In this document: positions 12,955 to 25,620 of the stretch, piece by piece
How positions within the stretch are numbered: the stretch's first letter is position 1
Layout of the letters: every line of letters begins with the position of its first letter
From: Dallia pectoralis
Taxonomy: Eukaryota > Chordata > Actinopteri > Esociformes > Umbridae
Length of the DNA: 64,000 bases
Direction of reading: 5' to 3'
Assembly (NCBI GenBank): GCA_029465975.1
Contig: CM055760.1
Location: 885,380-949,379 of the forward strand
Program-made: the position numbers and the translations under genes
The notes under the pieces: generated by a model
Seen by the model: only the letters and a program-made list of their open reading frames with translations
What the model was told of the DNA's origin: nothing
Databases searched by the model: none

Positions 12955-14247
12955 CAGTGGTATAGAAGAATCACCCCCCTTTAAAATAATCACATTTTGT
13001 TGCTTTGGAGCCTGAAATGAAAACGTACAAAAGCAATTTTTGTTTTATTCAGCTGTATTTACAACTTTTAACATCCAAGTGAAATATATAATACCAACTT
13101 GTCAGATTTTTTTTTTTTTACAAATTTTAAATCACAATCACTGAGTTTGAAAAAGAATCACCCCCCTTCTAAAAATGACTTGTAAACCCAACCAGGTGTA
13201 GTTAATCACCTTCTCAATAGCACACAAAACCAATTGACTTTCAATTGTGATCAGCTGTGGTCATTTTGATTAGCTCACTATAAAACAAGCTTTTTCTGAA
13301 GCATTTCAGTCCTTGATAGTGCAACTATGGGTGGCAAGGCATTGCCAAAAGATCTCCGGGATAAAGTTGTGGACAGGCACAAGTCAGGAGATGGATACAA
13401 AAAAATTCAAAGGCTTTATCAGTGGGCGGCAGTGCTCAGTGGGTTGAGTCGGTTGTCTATCAATTGGAAGGTTCGATCCCCGGTTCCTCCTGGGAAATTG
13501 TTGAGGTGTCCATGAGCAAGACACCTAACCTCAGCTGCTCCTGGCGAGCCTGCAGTCATGGTAGACACGGTCGTCAGTGTATGAATGAGTGAATGAATGG
13601 GTGAATGTGAGGCAGGATCTGTAAAGCGCTTTGGATAAAAGCGCTATATAAAAGCGCAGCATTTATCAGTGCCTAGAAGCACAGTGAAATGTATTATTAG
13701 GAAGTGGAAGGTATTTGGTACAACACAGACCCTCCCTGGATCAGGACGTTGCTCCAAACTGGATGAAAGAGCCAGGAGAAAACTGGTCAAAGAGGCCTAC
13801 AGCAATTCTGAAGCAGTTGCAGGAATTTATGACAAACAGTGGTCATTGTGTGACCACAATATCGCAAGAAAAAGCCACTCTTCAAGAAAGGCCACATTGA
13901 AAGGTCACGACTGAGCTTGCCAAAACACACCACAAAACACAAGATTCTGAAAAGGTGTTATGGTCAGATGAGATTTGGCCTCAACGCCAAACGATATGCC
14001 TGGCAAAAATCCCAAATCACCATTCCTACAGTAAAGCATGGAGGCATTTTCTAACTCAGTGATTATTATTTTTTATTTGTATTTATTTTTCTGACATGTT
14101 GGTGTTATATCTTTCACTTTGATGTTATAAGTTGCACTGAGTAAACACAGCTGAATTAAACAAAAACCGTGTCTGTCTTCATTTCAGGCTGCAAAGCAAC
14201 TTAATGTGAATATTTTTAAGGGGGGTGATTCTTTTATATATCCACTG
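12955..14247 (+). mobile_element. Tc1-like transposon, nested, disrupted by a SINE
   Basis: Ends are cagtggtatagaagaatcac (12955) and its imperfect inverse ending at 14247 (gattcttttatatatccact, then g), with TA at 12953-12954 and 14248-14249. The transposase frame starts at 13327 with MGGKALPKDLRDKVVDRHKS, is cut by the SINE at 13425-13661, and resumes as CIIRKWK-type sequence at about 13680. Further frameshifts follow, and the catalytic core is largely missing. Confidence 0.88.
13425..13661 (+). mobile_element. tRNA-derived SINE with 10-bp target site duplication
   Basis: Flanked by exact direct repeats tttatcagtg (13415-13424 and 13662-13671). The head has a pol III A-box-like tgctcagtggg (about 13433-13443) and a B box ggttcgatcc (13470-13479), as in a tRNA promoter. 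The tail has the fish SINE-like gtaaagcgctttggataaaa and gcgctatataaa. It inserted into the Tc1 transposase gene, so it is the youngest of the three nested layers. Confidence 0.9.
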
Positions 14248-14608
14248 TATGTACATATCTGATAGACAGAACTACAGGAGAAAAAAAAATCTATAACGTT
14301 ACCCAACTGATAAAACAATCCTATTTTATTTATGCAGATGACAACACTGCGCTAAAATGCACCTGATACAGACTGAATTAATTAATGATGAAATGAAAGA
14401 GCGCTATGTCAAAGGGAGGAGACTGAGAGAAACTCGTGGTTATTGAAGAAAACCTGCTCCCGACCAGGTTAGGTTCACAGGCTCAATTACCATAGTGACT
14501 GACTCTGAGGTTTAGTTACCTTCTTTTCTGAAACAGACAACCCAGAGTTTCCCTTATCTCAGGGTTAACTTCCGAGTTTTCACTAAACCTGCTTCTTAAA
14601 CGACCCCC

Positions 14609-15065
14609 AGCCAAGTTATTTGGGGTATTTGTTTACTGATGTTAAAAAAAAATAATTGAAAATAATTTTAATATGTTTTGATACTTCAATATGTGCACTC
14701 ATTGTTGTGTTGGACACACTACTGGGCTGTTCCAATTATGTAGCCTTTCAAAGGATTACCAAATCTAAAGAACGTCTTTACCTGTGGATCTTGATGAGCT
14801 TTAAACAAAAAAGAACCCAATGTTAAACATTTGTGTAAAAATATACCTGTCGCAGTCAAGTCCCCATAAATAAATGCATGTAGTCATTAGCTAGAATGAG
14901 TTTATCATTTTGTGAAAAGTTGCACAGTTAAAGAGAAAAAGGGATCTGAATGTGCATAGAGTATCCTTGATATGTGGCTTAAAAAATCCTATAAAACTAT
15001 TAATTTCGAACCTTTTTTCTAGGTTATAATATAAAATGACACTGGGCAAAGCCTAAGTCAAAGTG
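14609..15065. other. Intergenic, nothing recognised
   Basis: AT-rich sequence between the Harbinger-type element and the 3' end of pdcl. Confidence 0.5.
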
Positions 15066-15071
15066 TTTATT
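15066..15071 (-). terminator. pdcl: Candidate pdcl poly(A) signal
   Basis: AATAAA on the minus strand (tttatt on plus), about 590 bases after the pdcl stop. It is the most plausible signal, but other A/T-rich hexamers occur. Confidence 0.45.
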
Positions 15072-15663
15072 TAGTCCATTATTATAACAGGTTTTAAATG
15101 ATTAAACATATAAAAAAGGTATAAAACTAACAAAATGTCCCTATGAAGGAGATTTTCTACAGGGAGATTTAGTCCTGATAATCATGCACAACAGACCTTG
15201 AAATAAAAATCTATGCATTATCACAATGAAAGAATAAATAAGTTGCAAATTTGTACACATGGAATTGCATGTTGAGTCCTACTGGTTCAAACATCTCTAG
15301 CACTGGCTAGCCTAAAAGACATGATCCTGACTTGCTTTCAGATTCATCAAAGTCTTATTTCCACAATTTAGCTTTTCTTTTTTAAACTATACACTAATAA
15401 TCACACTTATTCTGCCTAACCATAAAACCCACAAAATATTTTTGATAATCCTACATTTTACCATATAGCCAATTGACAGCAGTTATAAAAATGTACTTCG
15501 TTAGCGTAAAACATACTATAGAATGTTGAGTGAGAACATTCAGTAGTCTGTTTTAGCTGCAGGTCATGACACCCACATATACAAGTACAACTCTGTCGTT
15601 TGTGTGTGGTCTTTACAATGAGGCTCTTGTAGTCTGGCAACTTTGTATGTGCCAACCACTTCT

Positions 15664-18600
15664 TTAGTCTATGTCGAGGTCAGAGTCAGTGTCGCTTAGC
15701 GTGATTGCTCGGTCTTGGATGGTTTTAGCAACAAGGACCGGTTTGTCTGGCAGGAGCCCATACTCCTGGAGCAGCGCCTCCACATCTACAGCATAGAAGT
15801 CCTCTCCTAGTTGGTCTGTGATGCGCACAAAATTCCCAATCAGGTCTCCTCCTTTATACACCAGTAGGGCTGGCAATGCGCTGCCCCTGAATTGGGCACT
15901 CGTGCCAATAGCGGAGCCACGTACGCTACAGAACTTAACTAGAGGGTATTCCTGAGCCAAACACAGCAGGCTACCGGTCATGGCCTCGCAGGCAGGCACA
16001 TCGCCCTCATAAATGTGAATCATTACGAGACAGGCCTTATCCTCCTTGTCCACTGCATCCAGGAACTCCTCGCCGCTGTTGAGCTGGTACACCTCCTTGA
16101 AATGCTTGCCACGGTAAACCTTCCGGCGCATCTCCTCGATGCGCTGCTTCCTGTACTGCTGGAGAAAGTCCTCATCCTCATCGTCCTCCTGGAGCATGTT
16201 GTACTCCTGCATGGTCATCTGAGGGACAAGGATTGAACACAAACATACTCTCATATGTCCCTTGAAATTAGAGAATGTTTATCAGCACAAGTTTCACTAA
16301 ATGCAGAAGATAAATCACATTTTAACCTATAGATCACTGACAAAATTACACTCATTTGCTTCATGAAGGTGCGCTGGTTACAGAGATCATCATTCAAGTC
16401 AAAATAGCACAATGCATTCAGCTTAGAACTTTCACCAAACAGCTACTAATGACCAAAAAACTTGTTTGCCCAAAGCTTTTTCAGCATACTTTCTCTTATC
16501 TTCCCCTCATTCTCTTCTATATTCAAAAGAAGACAAAAAGAAAAAGAAATTACGAAATGTATGCAATAAAGACCACACGGTGATTCTATAAAAGAACAAG
16601 GTATCCGTTTGACATTTTCACACATATGCTCATGGATAAGTGTCACTAATCCATGTAATATCACACACAGCTAGCAAGATCTTCACTTGTTTGAATGAGA
16701 ATACATATACAGAATTAACACAAGCACACTGATTGGCCTAGGTGGGGCAGAGTATCATTTACAGGGGACACCTTTTACCTTTCAGTGTCTTGTTTTTCTT
16801 TTGATCTCAGAGGAATATGTTAATTGGTATTCAGAACGGATGTAATATACAAATCGTTTTGCATCTCAACCTCTTCATCACTCACCTTGTGTTGGATCTT
16901 CTCCTGCATCTCCTTTTGTTTTATGGAGTCGGCTTCGTCATCGAGGTCAGAGCGGCAGGTCATGGAGAGCTTCTTGATGAGTCTCTCCATCTCTTCCTTC
17001 TGCTCCTGCCTCTGCTCTACCTTCAGCTGCTTGTACTTCCTCCAGTCATTTATCACCCCCTTTGGCCCTGCATGCACAGCACTATTATTTAACTACGAAC
17101 TTGCTGGACAAAATAAATCAAAATAAAATATTAAAATGCTATGTTTCCGAGATATTTGTTGAGTTTCTTCTTGAAACACAGCGTGCCATCCCTGTAATAC
17201 AAGTAGTATTTTTAATATTCATGTTTGTTTCCCAATATTCATTAATATATCTTTAAGTTTACTGCAGCTTAATATATCTTTAAGTTTACTGCAGCTTTTT
17301 ACTTGTTTTAGGGCTGTCCTTGACCAAGTTCTTTTTTCGTAAGCCTATGAGCAGTCGTTCGAAATCATGTTAGAAAATGTCTACTTCAAAACCTACTCAC
17401 TGTTAATTACATAAAATGTTTATGGTGTATACCAGAATCAAGTGTAGTTCCTCAATTGTTTTTATTTTGTTTGTGACAGAACATCCTTTATTCTCACAAA
17501 GACAAAAAAAATTTCCCAACGTGTTATTAAGTTACATTAGTGGTGGGAGAGCAACAACTATGGTGACATGGTTCATCATGGACAGAAGAGATAGCCTTCA
17601 TGCCCTTGTGCATCAATAAGCCTTGGGCGCACAACACCCTGTCGCCAGTTTGTCCCTCCACAGACCACTGGCTTTAGAGCCGCTGATCGGGAGAACTCCA
17701 CATGCCTAGCTGTTTCAGAGATTCTCAGACCCAGACATCAGGCAATAACAAGTTGGCAACATTTTCACTGGCCCTGTCACATACCTCACATGTCTAAATC
17801 TAATTTAAAAAAAAATAGGTAGTCAAAATAGGTAAGTCTTTTAAACAAAACACATTCAGCCTAAATCAGCCACTATAGTTTCTAAATCACAAGGTAAAAC
17901 CTTCATAGAACAGTGCAGAATGTTGCCAATTTTTATACACCGAATGAAGTGAATTTATACACATGCATGCACAGACAGATTAAAAAGTTGACTATAACAA
18001 CTACTTAACGTGTTATAACATTACCAGCCCAATGTGCATACCAGAACAAAAAATCTATGTAGCTAACTACTTGCCTGCCACACATCCCCACCGTATTGAC
18101 ACCACAGGTCAACAACTGGGCGAACAAAGTGAACACTTGACCAGTCTTAGTAAGTGGTAGACGGTAGTTACAAGGCAGGAAAAGGCTTGATGGCCATTCA
18201 AATTCTTGACCAGCACTGTCAAGGGCACTGGGGACATATTTTGGTAAAATTAGCAACTATACGTCTGCTCTAGCTGGGAACCTGGGATTTCTTTTAGAAT
18301 CGTAGTTTAGTTTCCATCCACTAAGACTCAAGTTTTATTCAAGCAATATAAAGGCGCAACTCAGAAAATTAGCATATTGTGCAAAAGTTCATTTATTTCA
18401 GTAATTCAACTTAAAAGGTGAAACTAATATATTATATGGAGTCATTACATGCAAAGTTAGATATTTCAAGACTTTATTTGATATAATTTTTATGATCATT
18501 GCGTAAAGCTTATGAAAACCCCAAATTCAAAAAAGGTAATGAAAGCCATTATCTACTTCCTCAGACTGTCACAAACTCGTAGATAAAATGTTTGCCTCCT

Positions 18601-19346
18601 GATAAAGGAAGTTAAGGAGGTTTCACAAGACATACAGTCACTACGCGAGTTGAAAACTTCTTTTCACCTCTACACAAACATGAAATGGCGTACACAAGTG
18701 CAGATAATTCTGGGAAAGTGATTTTCTTTTATTTAAGCTTTATATTAAGAGAAAACAGGATGATCTGGATGTCTTTTGAGGCTGTGCTGTGTAGACATGT
18801 TTACATGTACAGTTAGGCACATTAGAAAAATGTATAAAAAAATAAAAAATAACCAAAACATACAATGATAAGTCATACAAATTCAGCAAAAACAGCCACA
18901 GACAACATAATATTGACGTTTAAACAAACAAAAATGGTTTAATTTAAATTACCTAACTCAGAGCTCACATCATAACTCACTTCATTGTCCAAATCCCAAA
19001 CTATCCTGTAATTTATAATCATTACGTTCAAATATTCAGTTGTTTTTTAACAACTCTGGAGAATAATGTTCTTCGTCTGTGTTTTGCAAGAAATTACTGT
19101 CATGCAACAGCCTTGAGTTTACAATATAATGCATCACAACATAATAAACTCTGGGTGTGTGTGTGTATTACCTGTGTTGACGGCGCTGCCATCAGCACTG
19201 TATTCCAACTCCGGCTCCAACACATCTGGGTTGCGGATGGTCTTGTTTTCCCCCTCATCCTCCTCCTTATCGCTGCCCTCATCCTCACTGCTGCTGTAGT
19301 AGTACTGCAGCTTCTCTCCCAGGAGCTTGTCGTCCAACGTTGTCAT
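15664..19346 (-). CDS. pdcl: Phosducin-like protein (PhLP1)
   Basis: Cytosolic co-chaperone that works with the CCT chaperonin to fold G-protein beta subunits and assemble beta-gamma dimers. Three coding exons on the minus strand join in frame: 19172-19346, 16886-17067 and 15664-16218. The product is 303 aa (human 301). The N-terminus is nearly family-identical (MTTLDDKLLGEKLQYYYSSS, then EDE). It keeps the three serines at 18-20 in the acidic context known as a CK2 site in mammals. Exon 2 gives VNTGPKGVINDWRKYKQ and the helical segment MERLIKKLSMTCRS. Exon 3 encodes the thioredoxin-like domain (FLQQYRKQR through LPALLVYKGGDLIGNFVR) and the acidic tail ending SDLDID. A 5'UTR exon probably lies at 20981-21045. 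The introns carry fragments of DNA transposons. pdc (phosducin) is excluded by the N-terminus and length. Confidence 0.96.
17243..17297. repeat. Two-copy tandem repeat, about 29 bp
   Basis: The block ttaatatatctttaagttta, then ctgcagc, occurs twice back to back within pdcl intron 2. Confidence 0.8.
17580..17830. mobile_element. Tc1-like fragment in pdcl intron 2
   Basis: Text such as 'cttgtgcatcaataagcctt' corresponds to 'tgtgcatcaatgagccttg' in the Tc1-like copy at 42050. Only a short, eroded piece is recognisable. Confidence 0.5.
18360..18560. mobile_element. DNA transposon terminus in pdcl intron 2
   Basis: The block 'actcagaaaattagcatatt' through 'tttcagtaattcaactt' is the reverse complement of the block at 42870-42965 in setd9 intron 6. 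It therefore comes from a shared interspersed DNA element of the Tc1/mariner or hAT type; I cannot say which. Confidence 0.55.
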
Positions 19347-20497
19347 GATTGCACACCTAAGTGAGGAAGGGTTCAGTTGTTTGGGACTGGACTGAGGCAG
19401 ACAACTCATGGTCAGATGAATAATTTAAATTGTCAAATAAGGTAAGCATGATTTTGTAATATTTCAGTGTGACTGTGCAACTCGGTGCGGTCATTATTAC
19501 AATTCTTAGTCATGCATTAAATTGTATGACCGTGATTGTGGGAGAAAGCACATTTGAGCCTGCCTGAGCAAATAGTATAATTCAAAGAATATCAAACAAG
19601 TGTGAGAGCAGTACAGGTGAAAATGATCCACTGTGCAAATTGGGCATGGCGAAAGGTACAAGGGTGTGCATAAAAACCAGACGACAGTTAGCACGAACAG
19701 TGATTGAACAGAAGTTGTTAAGTGTAGACTGCAGGTAGGTAGAGCTATGGTGACTAGGGAGCTTATGTACAGCGAGACTTGTAAATGAGTTGGTACCAAT
19801 GACTTAAACACTGAGTGTTTAACGACGGCCAGCCGACTAATAGGTTGCAGTGAGAACAAATGTGTGCGCTTGAGCATTTAGGCATTCGCATATCTATTTT
19901 GATTATTTATGTTAATTTTTCTGTGAATAGATTTGGCTCTTCTGATACACAGCTGGCTCATTGAGTGGACACATTCGGCTTACGACACAAAATGCATGAT
20001 GGGTGAATGCAAATGCATCCTTTCCGGATTAAAACACATTTCTAAAGTAGTGACCTAATTATTCACTTTATCTAAGGACGAAGCATTTGACCCAGTCAAT
20101 CTCAATAGAGCCATTAAACGTGGCATGACAACAGAAACCACTAGCAGGATGAATCAGCTTCACTGCTGCAATAAATCCCAAACCGTTTAGTTAATCCACT
20201 ACTAGTATGGAGTGTGCGTGAGCAGGGCCCTGTTTAGGATAAAAGTCCTCCCTGTAAATAGGCAAATTTAAGTCAGACAGCATTTATCACAACACAGCAG
20301 CGCATACTCAGGGCGACATAGCAGTGGCAGGTTTAAAATGATGTAGTTCAATATCAACAATTCACTGGATTATCTATGTTTAGTGATTCTAGTTACTTAG
20401 CTTCAGCTAACTAGCTATACCTCTATAATTCCGAATACACAGACAACGACGTTATTAGTAAAAATATATTTTGAATGTAGCCAACTGATGTTAATTA

Positions 20498-20612
20498 GTT
20501 AAGCTAACCAGGGCCACTGGCATTTAATGTCTAATCAAGCTCCTCGGCTCTAGCTATCCCAGATAGTTAAGATAACCAGGCCCACTACTAGCATTAATGT
20601 CTTAATCAGCGA
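20498..20612. repeat. Imperfect tandem duplication in pdcl intron 1
   Basis: Two copies of a roughly 55-70 bp block (agttaagctaaccagggcca ... and agttaagataaccaggccca ...) lie side by side. They diverge by substitutions and small gaps. Confidence 0.65.
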
Positions 20613-20980
20613 ATGATGTCGTTTGCTAGCAATGTCCTGAAACTGTTTTGTTGATTAAGCCACGGTAGGATGCTGTAATTAGTAACTGTTTTTTTCACTA
20701 ACTTCTAGTTATCTTGTCAGATGCTATTATACGTCCGTCTTGGCATTTCCAACCTTAAACGAACTGTTTATGTAGCTAACATTTAGGCTAGCGAGTTGAA
20801 GCTAGCTCAATCAGCCTGCTGCTCTCAACAATAACGAGTGTACTAGGATTTGTGATGATCTATTTCAACATTGAAGTGCAGTCATACACGCTAATTACTT
20901 GTATATGAACGTAAATATATTGACAAATAAAGTGTTATAGGTTCCCATCTAGCTTGTTTTGGAACATAGATTGCTCTTAC

Positions 20981-21045
20981 CTCAATTGTATTACAAGCTG
21001 CCCCAGTGCATCGAATCCTGCCCTTGCGTTGACATAACACGTAAT
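20981..21045 (-). promoter_or_regulatory. pdcl: Probable 5'UTR exon and promoter of pdcl
   Basis: On the minus strand a short stretch ends in a consensus donor (ttgag|gtaag at 20980-20976). The matching acceptor lies ten bases before the pdcl ATG (cacttag at 19357-19363). Just upstream are two CCAAT boxes (about 21066 and 21103). The exon's 5' limit is a guess. Confidence 0.5.
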
Positions 21046-22700
21046 CAGTTTAGAGGCTGAAACAACCAATAGCATCCAGACTTTTCATGATAGACTTCAT
21101 ATTAAGCCAATCGCATGAAAAAGTAGTTCCCGCATAAGACTGGTCGTGGTCATGCTTTTAGTTGTACCACTGTAATCTTGAGACAGGGTTGATGCCAAGA
21201 TATTGACTTGACGGACATTAGACGTAGTTACAGACATTAGAAAAACAAGCAAAACACGGTTACTATGGCATTTAATTAATTACTTATTTATATAATTAGA
21301 AAACAGAAGAAAAACGATGCAGGCTTTTCTAGCTAACGTTTTTAAATAAAGAGTACGGCGTCGGTTGCAGTGTTTCCTCAATAACTTCATAATCAAGATC
21401 ATAATTTGGACGTTATTGAAGAAAAAGACAAACAGTAGAGAGGTCTTAAGAAATGTAATTTGTATTGTCCCTGTAGGAGCCATTTATATCCATCTTCAGT
21501 ATGGTTAATTCAGACATTTTAGCCACTTGGGGGAGTATTGCACTGGGTGTGGCACATCACTGGGAAAAAGGTATATTCACAGGTGTAACAATCAACTAGG
21601 GAAGGTGTGGATGGCGGGGAACACATTCTTTGACACAATCTCACACACATTAAGAGAACCATCCATTTGTTTTATTTTTCTTCACCCACAGGACACAGAG
21701 GGAAGACGGCCAGCATGGTCAATGTTGCCCTCTAGTGTTAACTTGTGGTAACTGCTTCAAATAAATGGACAATAAAAATACTTTTCTGTTTTACATTGGA
21801 CATGCAAAAGGTCACTTGAGGTTGTGTTATAAAAAACATAACCAAGTGCAAACAAGAAATATGTGTTTGTATAGTCTACACATACCTAATGAAATGTTAT
21901 TCCATAAATAATGGAATCTAATGATTTTATGATGATACTGCTCATACAGCCAGAGACAATGTTTTCCATGTTAATGTTGTGTCCATGTTAATGTTACAAT
22001 ATTATTTAATTTCTTCACATGTCATTAGATAAAGTATTTTTTTAGAATACTGCACTAACACAATCATGAAAAAGGGTGTAAAAATGACATTACCAACACA
22101 GACTGGTAATACAAGAATCATTTGGGGAACATGCTAGAAGCTCACAAAGTATTAACACACTACAGTTTGCTTCCTTATGATATGAGAATTTGGTGGCTAG
22201 ATGGCACAACTAGGTAATGTGCACTACAACTACAACTAATGACATCTAATAAACTACTGCAGGGCAACACATAACTAACATGGTTAACTAAATAAAACTG
22301 GAACGTTACATGATCAACAATAGAAATGAAACCTATTTGCAGCTAACTTCAACAATAAACAACTAGCAGGAAATATCCACCAATAATCAACTACTACAAG
22401 TTTGGCAAGCAAATAAACGCTCATTCATCTTTTCATAATGTCTAGTGAACGACAGTCAGAGTTCACCTTAACACTTGCGTACGATGCCAGTCAGTTCATC
22501 CCTTTTTGAGGGGAGGTTGGGGTTGCCGTGCCAACCCTATAGGGACCCCACATCGGATGTTTATAAGGAGGGCTGTCAACCCCTCCTTCCTACTAATTCC
22601 AACTTTCTCGCACTGTCACTGCGGGGCAATTAAGTTCGGTGTTTTGCTGCAGGCGGAGATGATAAGCCCCCAGTTCCATCCAACTGACTCCAATTAGGAA
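21046..22700. other. Intergenic, no confident gene
   Basis: AT-rich. At 21692-21780 a good acceptor (cttcacccacag) is followed by sequence ending in AATAAA-type signals (21761 and 21772). This could be the last exon of a plus-strand non-coding transcript, but no coding frame supports it. The rest shows nothing recognisable. Confidence 0.3.
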
Positions 22701-23700
22701 TCTGTGGGCTTCCCTTTCAGGCCTCTGCTCCCATGGTTCGGAACGCGATCCATTCATCCAGAGGATAGGCTATCGTTCCCATCGCCACCAGCCCATTCCG
22801 CCATCACGTTTTATAGTCAGTGTAAGTGCTTTAAAAGAAAAGGTAGGACAACCCAACTCAGTAGTTGCAAAAGGTGTCTGCAATACTATTAAACTCTGGG
22901 ATCTAGTATTGAAACCAGATGATTTAGCTGTCAACAGTGATGTTAAGTATACCGGAAGCTTGTGGAGTTGTGCTTTGTTTACAAAAATAGAATAATGGAG
23001 GGATCTACGCACTTTTAAGGAGATCCAACCAACTTTCTGATATAAGATACTCTATATGTGTGTTATTACTGTCCGAAGTAATAAAACTTCAGAGTAATAG
23101 CAGATGCACTTTGATATATTGTATCCCCATAGTCTAGCTAGCTGCAGGTCCCGTTCATTTACAGAACCATCCAGAGACTGAAACTGTAAATCCGGTGAGA
23201 TAATCTGACGAGATTTTAATAGGAACATGAATTTGGTTTTGCTGGTATTAAGTACTTTAGATTTTTAAGTGCTACCTGCACATTATTATATCAGACAGTA
23301 AACTGGCCATATCAGCATTGATCGTTGGGGCACAGGCATACAGAATGGTGTCTTCAGCATAAAGGTGAAATGTACAACTATTTACATATTGACCAATAGT
23401 ATTAACGTATATAGTAAAAAGAACAGTTCCTAGAATGGATCCCTAAAGGAACACCTCTGTTTACATTAAGACCATCCAACCTAACCCCATCAAGCACAAT
23501 CGTTTGCGGTCTGTAAAGTAGTTATGAAACCAAAAACATGCAGCAGGACCTGATACCATGGTCAACAGTATCAAGGCCTTAGACAAGTCAAAAAGCAAGA
23601 AAACAATGTCCTTTCTGACACTATGTACACTTATGTACTGTATTGGTTTTCTAAATCCCCATATCTTGTGTATTGGTGGGGATCTTAATAGCACAGCCCC
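22700..23700 (-). mobile_element. LINE (L2/Jockey-group) reverse-transcriptase fragment
   Basis: Read on the minus strand, broken frames give DLSKALILLTMVSGPAACFW (RT palm start, normally DLSKAFDTVD). They continue through GVP-GSILG-like, TIYVNTIGQYVN-like and YAEDTILYACAPT-like sequence (23440-23300) and end in LHKLPVYLTSLLTAKSSGFN and TTELGCPTFSFKA. The active-site aspartates are altered (YAED for YADD). It is a 5'-truncated dead copy. Relatives of its tail lie at 2083-2235 and 40590-40880. Confidence 0.8.
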
Positions 23701-23978
23701 TTGGCAGTCTACCTATTCAAATGCAAATGTAAAGTTATTGATGCAAAAGTTTGACCAAATAAATACATAGCAGATAATATCCTTTATGTGATGTCACATA
23801 CCTGGAGCAATAAAAGGTGTTCCAGATGTCCACGCAGAACATTGGTTAATATCAGAAAGTATGAGAGTATCCTTAACACCCTTCTTACAGGACATAGAGC
23901 TACTTAATTACAAGCGTCATTATTTAAGGTCAAAACAGTCAACAAGTCTAAACACTGAAATCTGATACAAAGCATAGC

Positions 23979-23984
23979 TTTATT
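23979..23984 (-). terminator. pdxp: Candidate pdxp poly(A) signal
   Basis: AATAAA on the minus strand, which would give pdxp a 3'UTR of about 1.6 kb. The interval 24000-25600 has no other gene, repeat or exon that I can recognise, consistent with a 3'UTR. Confidence 0.4.
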
Positions 23985-25620
23985 AAAAAAATATGAGCAC
24001 AACATCGATGTACAAACCTAATTTACGATATGCATGTCAATGAAGTTCACACTTGTTGGCGTTCCATTGCGAGTGCTTTAGTACGAAAATGTCTCAAGTC
24101 TCAAATTCAAGTGCAATCTCTGGCTACGTAAGAAAACATTGTGTAAAAAAATAATGGTGATACCCTCATTTAAAATAATGGCTGTGTTAATAAGCCGTTA
24201 AAGATGTTAACATGAATTAAATCCACACAACCTTTCCTTTTCAGGTTAATATCTATAGATAAAAAATAATCATAATCAAATAGAAGTCAAGTTACCAAAT
24301 ACACATAGCTAACCTTCAAGCAACTCAACAGTCTAGTAGTACTTATTCATTTTATACTTTCAAATACCAAACTACTGTACAATATTTTCCACTGCAAATT
24401 TACAAGAAAATCTGTTTCAGGTTTATGAAAAGATAACTACATGTTAGTACAGTTTATTGTTAGAAATACTGAATACTTGTTATGCTTCTAATGTTACAGT
24501 CAACAATTCACAAACCAAACAATCTAAAAATACAGCAAGTCCACTGGCACAGATCAGCAAATCTGGACTTGTTTTGAAAAAAATCTGACCAACTATTGGG
24601 CCATATTACCTACGACCAGACCAATTATTAAGCCATATTACCATCAATTCAACTCTCCAGACATATTTCTATATATCCAGAATAAAATTACTTAAGAAAA
24701 AATGCTTTGGTATACTTAAATTAAGGTGCAGTATGGGAGTGCTTACTCAGCTCAAAGTTATCTTAGGGTTTGACGTGATCTGTTGTGATGAGTTGTAGCA
24801 AAGAAAATAAAAAATAGTACCAATAAAAATTAAACAGCTTCTTTTGGCTTAAATTGCGAGGATACAATCGCTGAGATACAGCTATGACATGGAACGAGTG
24901 CTTAGGAGAGTTTTGAGTACTGCAGCTTTAACAGACCCTTATAAGATTGTTTTTGTCTTACTAGCAACAAGTTCTGGTAAATAAATTAACTGAAATGTAA
25001 TGTACAGCAATTGCCTTAAAGTAATTACGGCTAACTCCATTGTTCCAGGACAAAACCTCAGTTTTAACAAGCCTTAATTCAAATGTTAAAGAAACTTTGG
25101 TTATTGGTCAGATACGTTACCCTCTAGAATACCTCCTTCCAAGAGAAATGTTTGAAGCATACAATTTTGGGTTGTTTGAGCTGGTAAGCCGTATTCTCAA
25201 ACGTCATGCGCCAAAGGCAAGATAGGGCAGAAATACTATTCAAAGACTAACAAGGAGATTGCTACTAGCATTTGCTAGAAACTATACATTCCATTATTCA
25301 ATAGGTACCATGGCTCAGATAAAAATAAACATCAGATCAATAAATATTTTCTTTAAATACTGCTATACATTTATTAATCATAAGGTACTTGCACATTGTG
25401 GCAAACTGTGATTTACTTTGAAATTCTGGTCAAAGGGCTGTATAACAACAATTCTCATGTATCCAGGGTTTTGTTCATATAAATGTGATTGACAACAAGG
25501 AAATTTAAACTTGCTGTTGCAAAACAGTTTAAACACTTCTCAATCGGTGCTCTAATAAACATGACCCAACTATATAAGCACAGGCACAGCTTAAGGTTTC
25601 AACTCCTTATAGAGTCTTTC

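Larger units (their letters stand above)
12009..14608. mobile_element. PIF/Harbinger-type element hosting a Tc1 and a SINE
   Basis: Left terminus ggggtccgtttcaagaagga at 12009; the right terminus (ending about 14608) is its inverted, slightly diverged counterpart (taaacctgcttcttaaacga, then cccc). A frame at 12119-12367 includes YYRIRHPKLEILMQAYSDYE, possibly the start of the element's Myb-like accessory protein. Most of the interior is the Tc1 copy 12955-14247. The transposase gene itself is absent, so this is a non-autonomous derivative. Confidence 0.7.

Noticed and set aside
13425..13500. Possible tRNA gene (A and B box-like sequence)
   Set aside because: It is the head of a SINE: 10-bp target duplication, long non-tRNA body and no full cloverleaf.
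19506..19877. 123-aa minus-strand open frame in pdcl intron 1
   Set aside because: Low-complexity hydrophobic peptide with no family resemblance, lying in an intron of an identified gene.
21527..21780. Possible terminal exon of a coding gene
   Set aside because: An acceptor-like site and poly(A) hexamers are present, but the open frame has no conserved features; kept only as a possible non-coding transcript.
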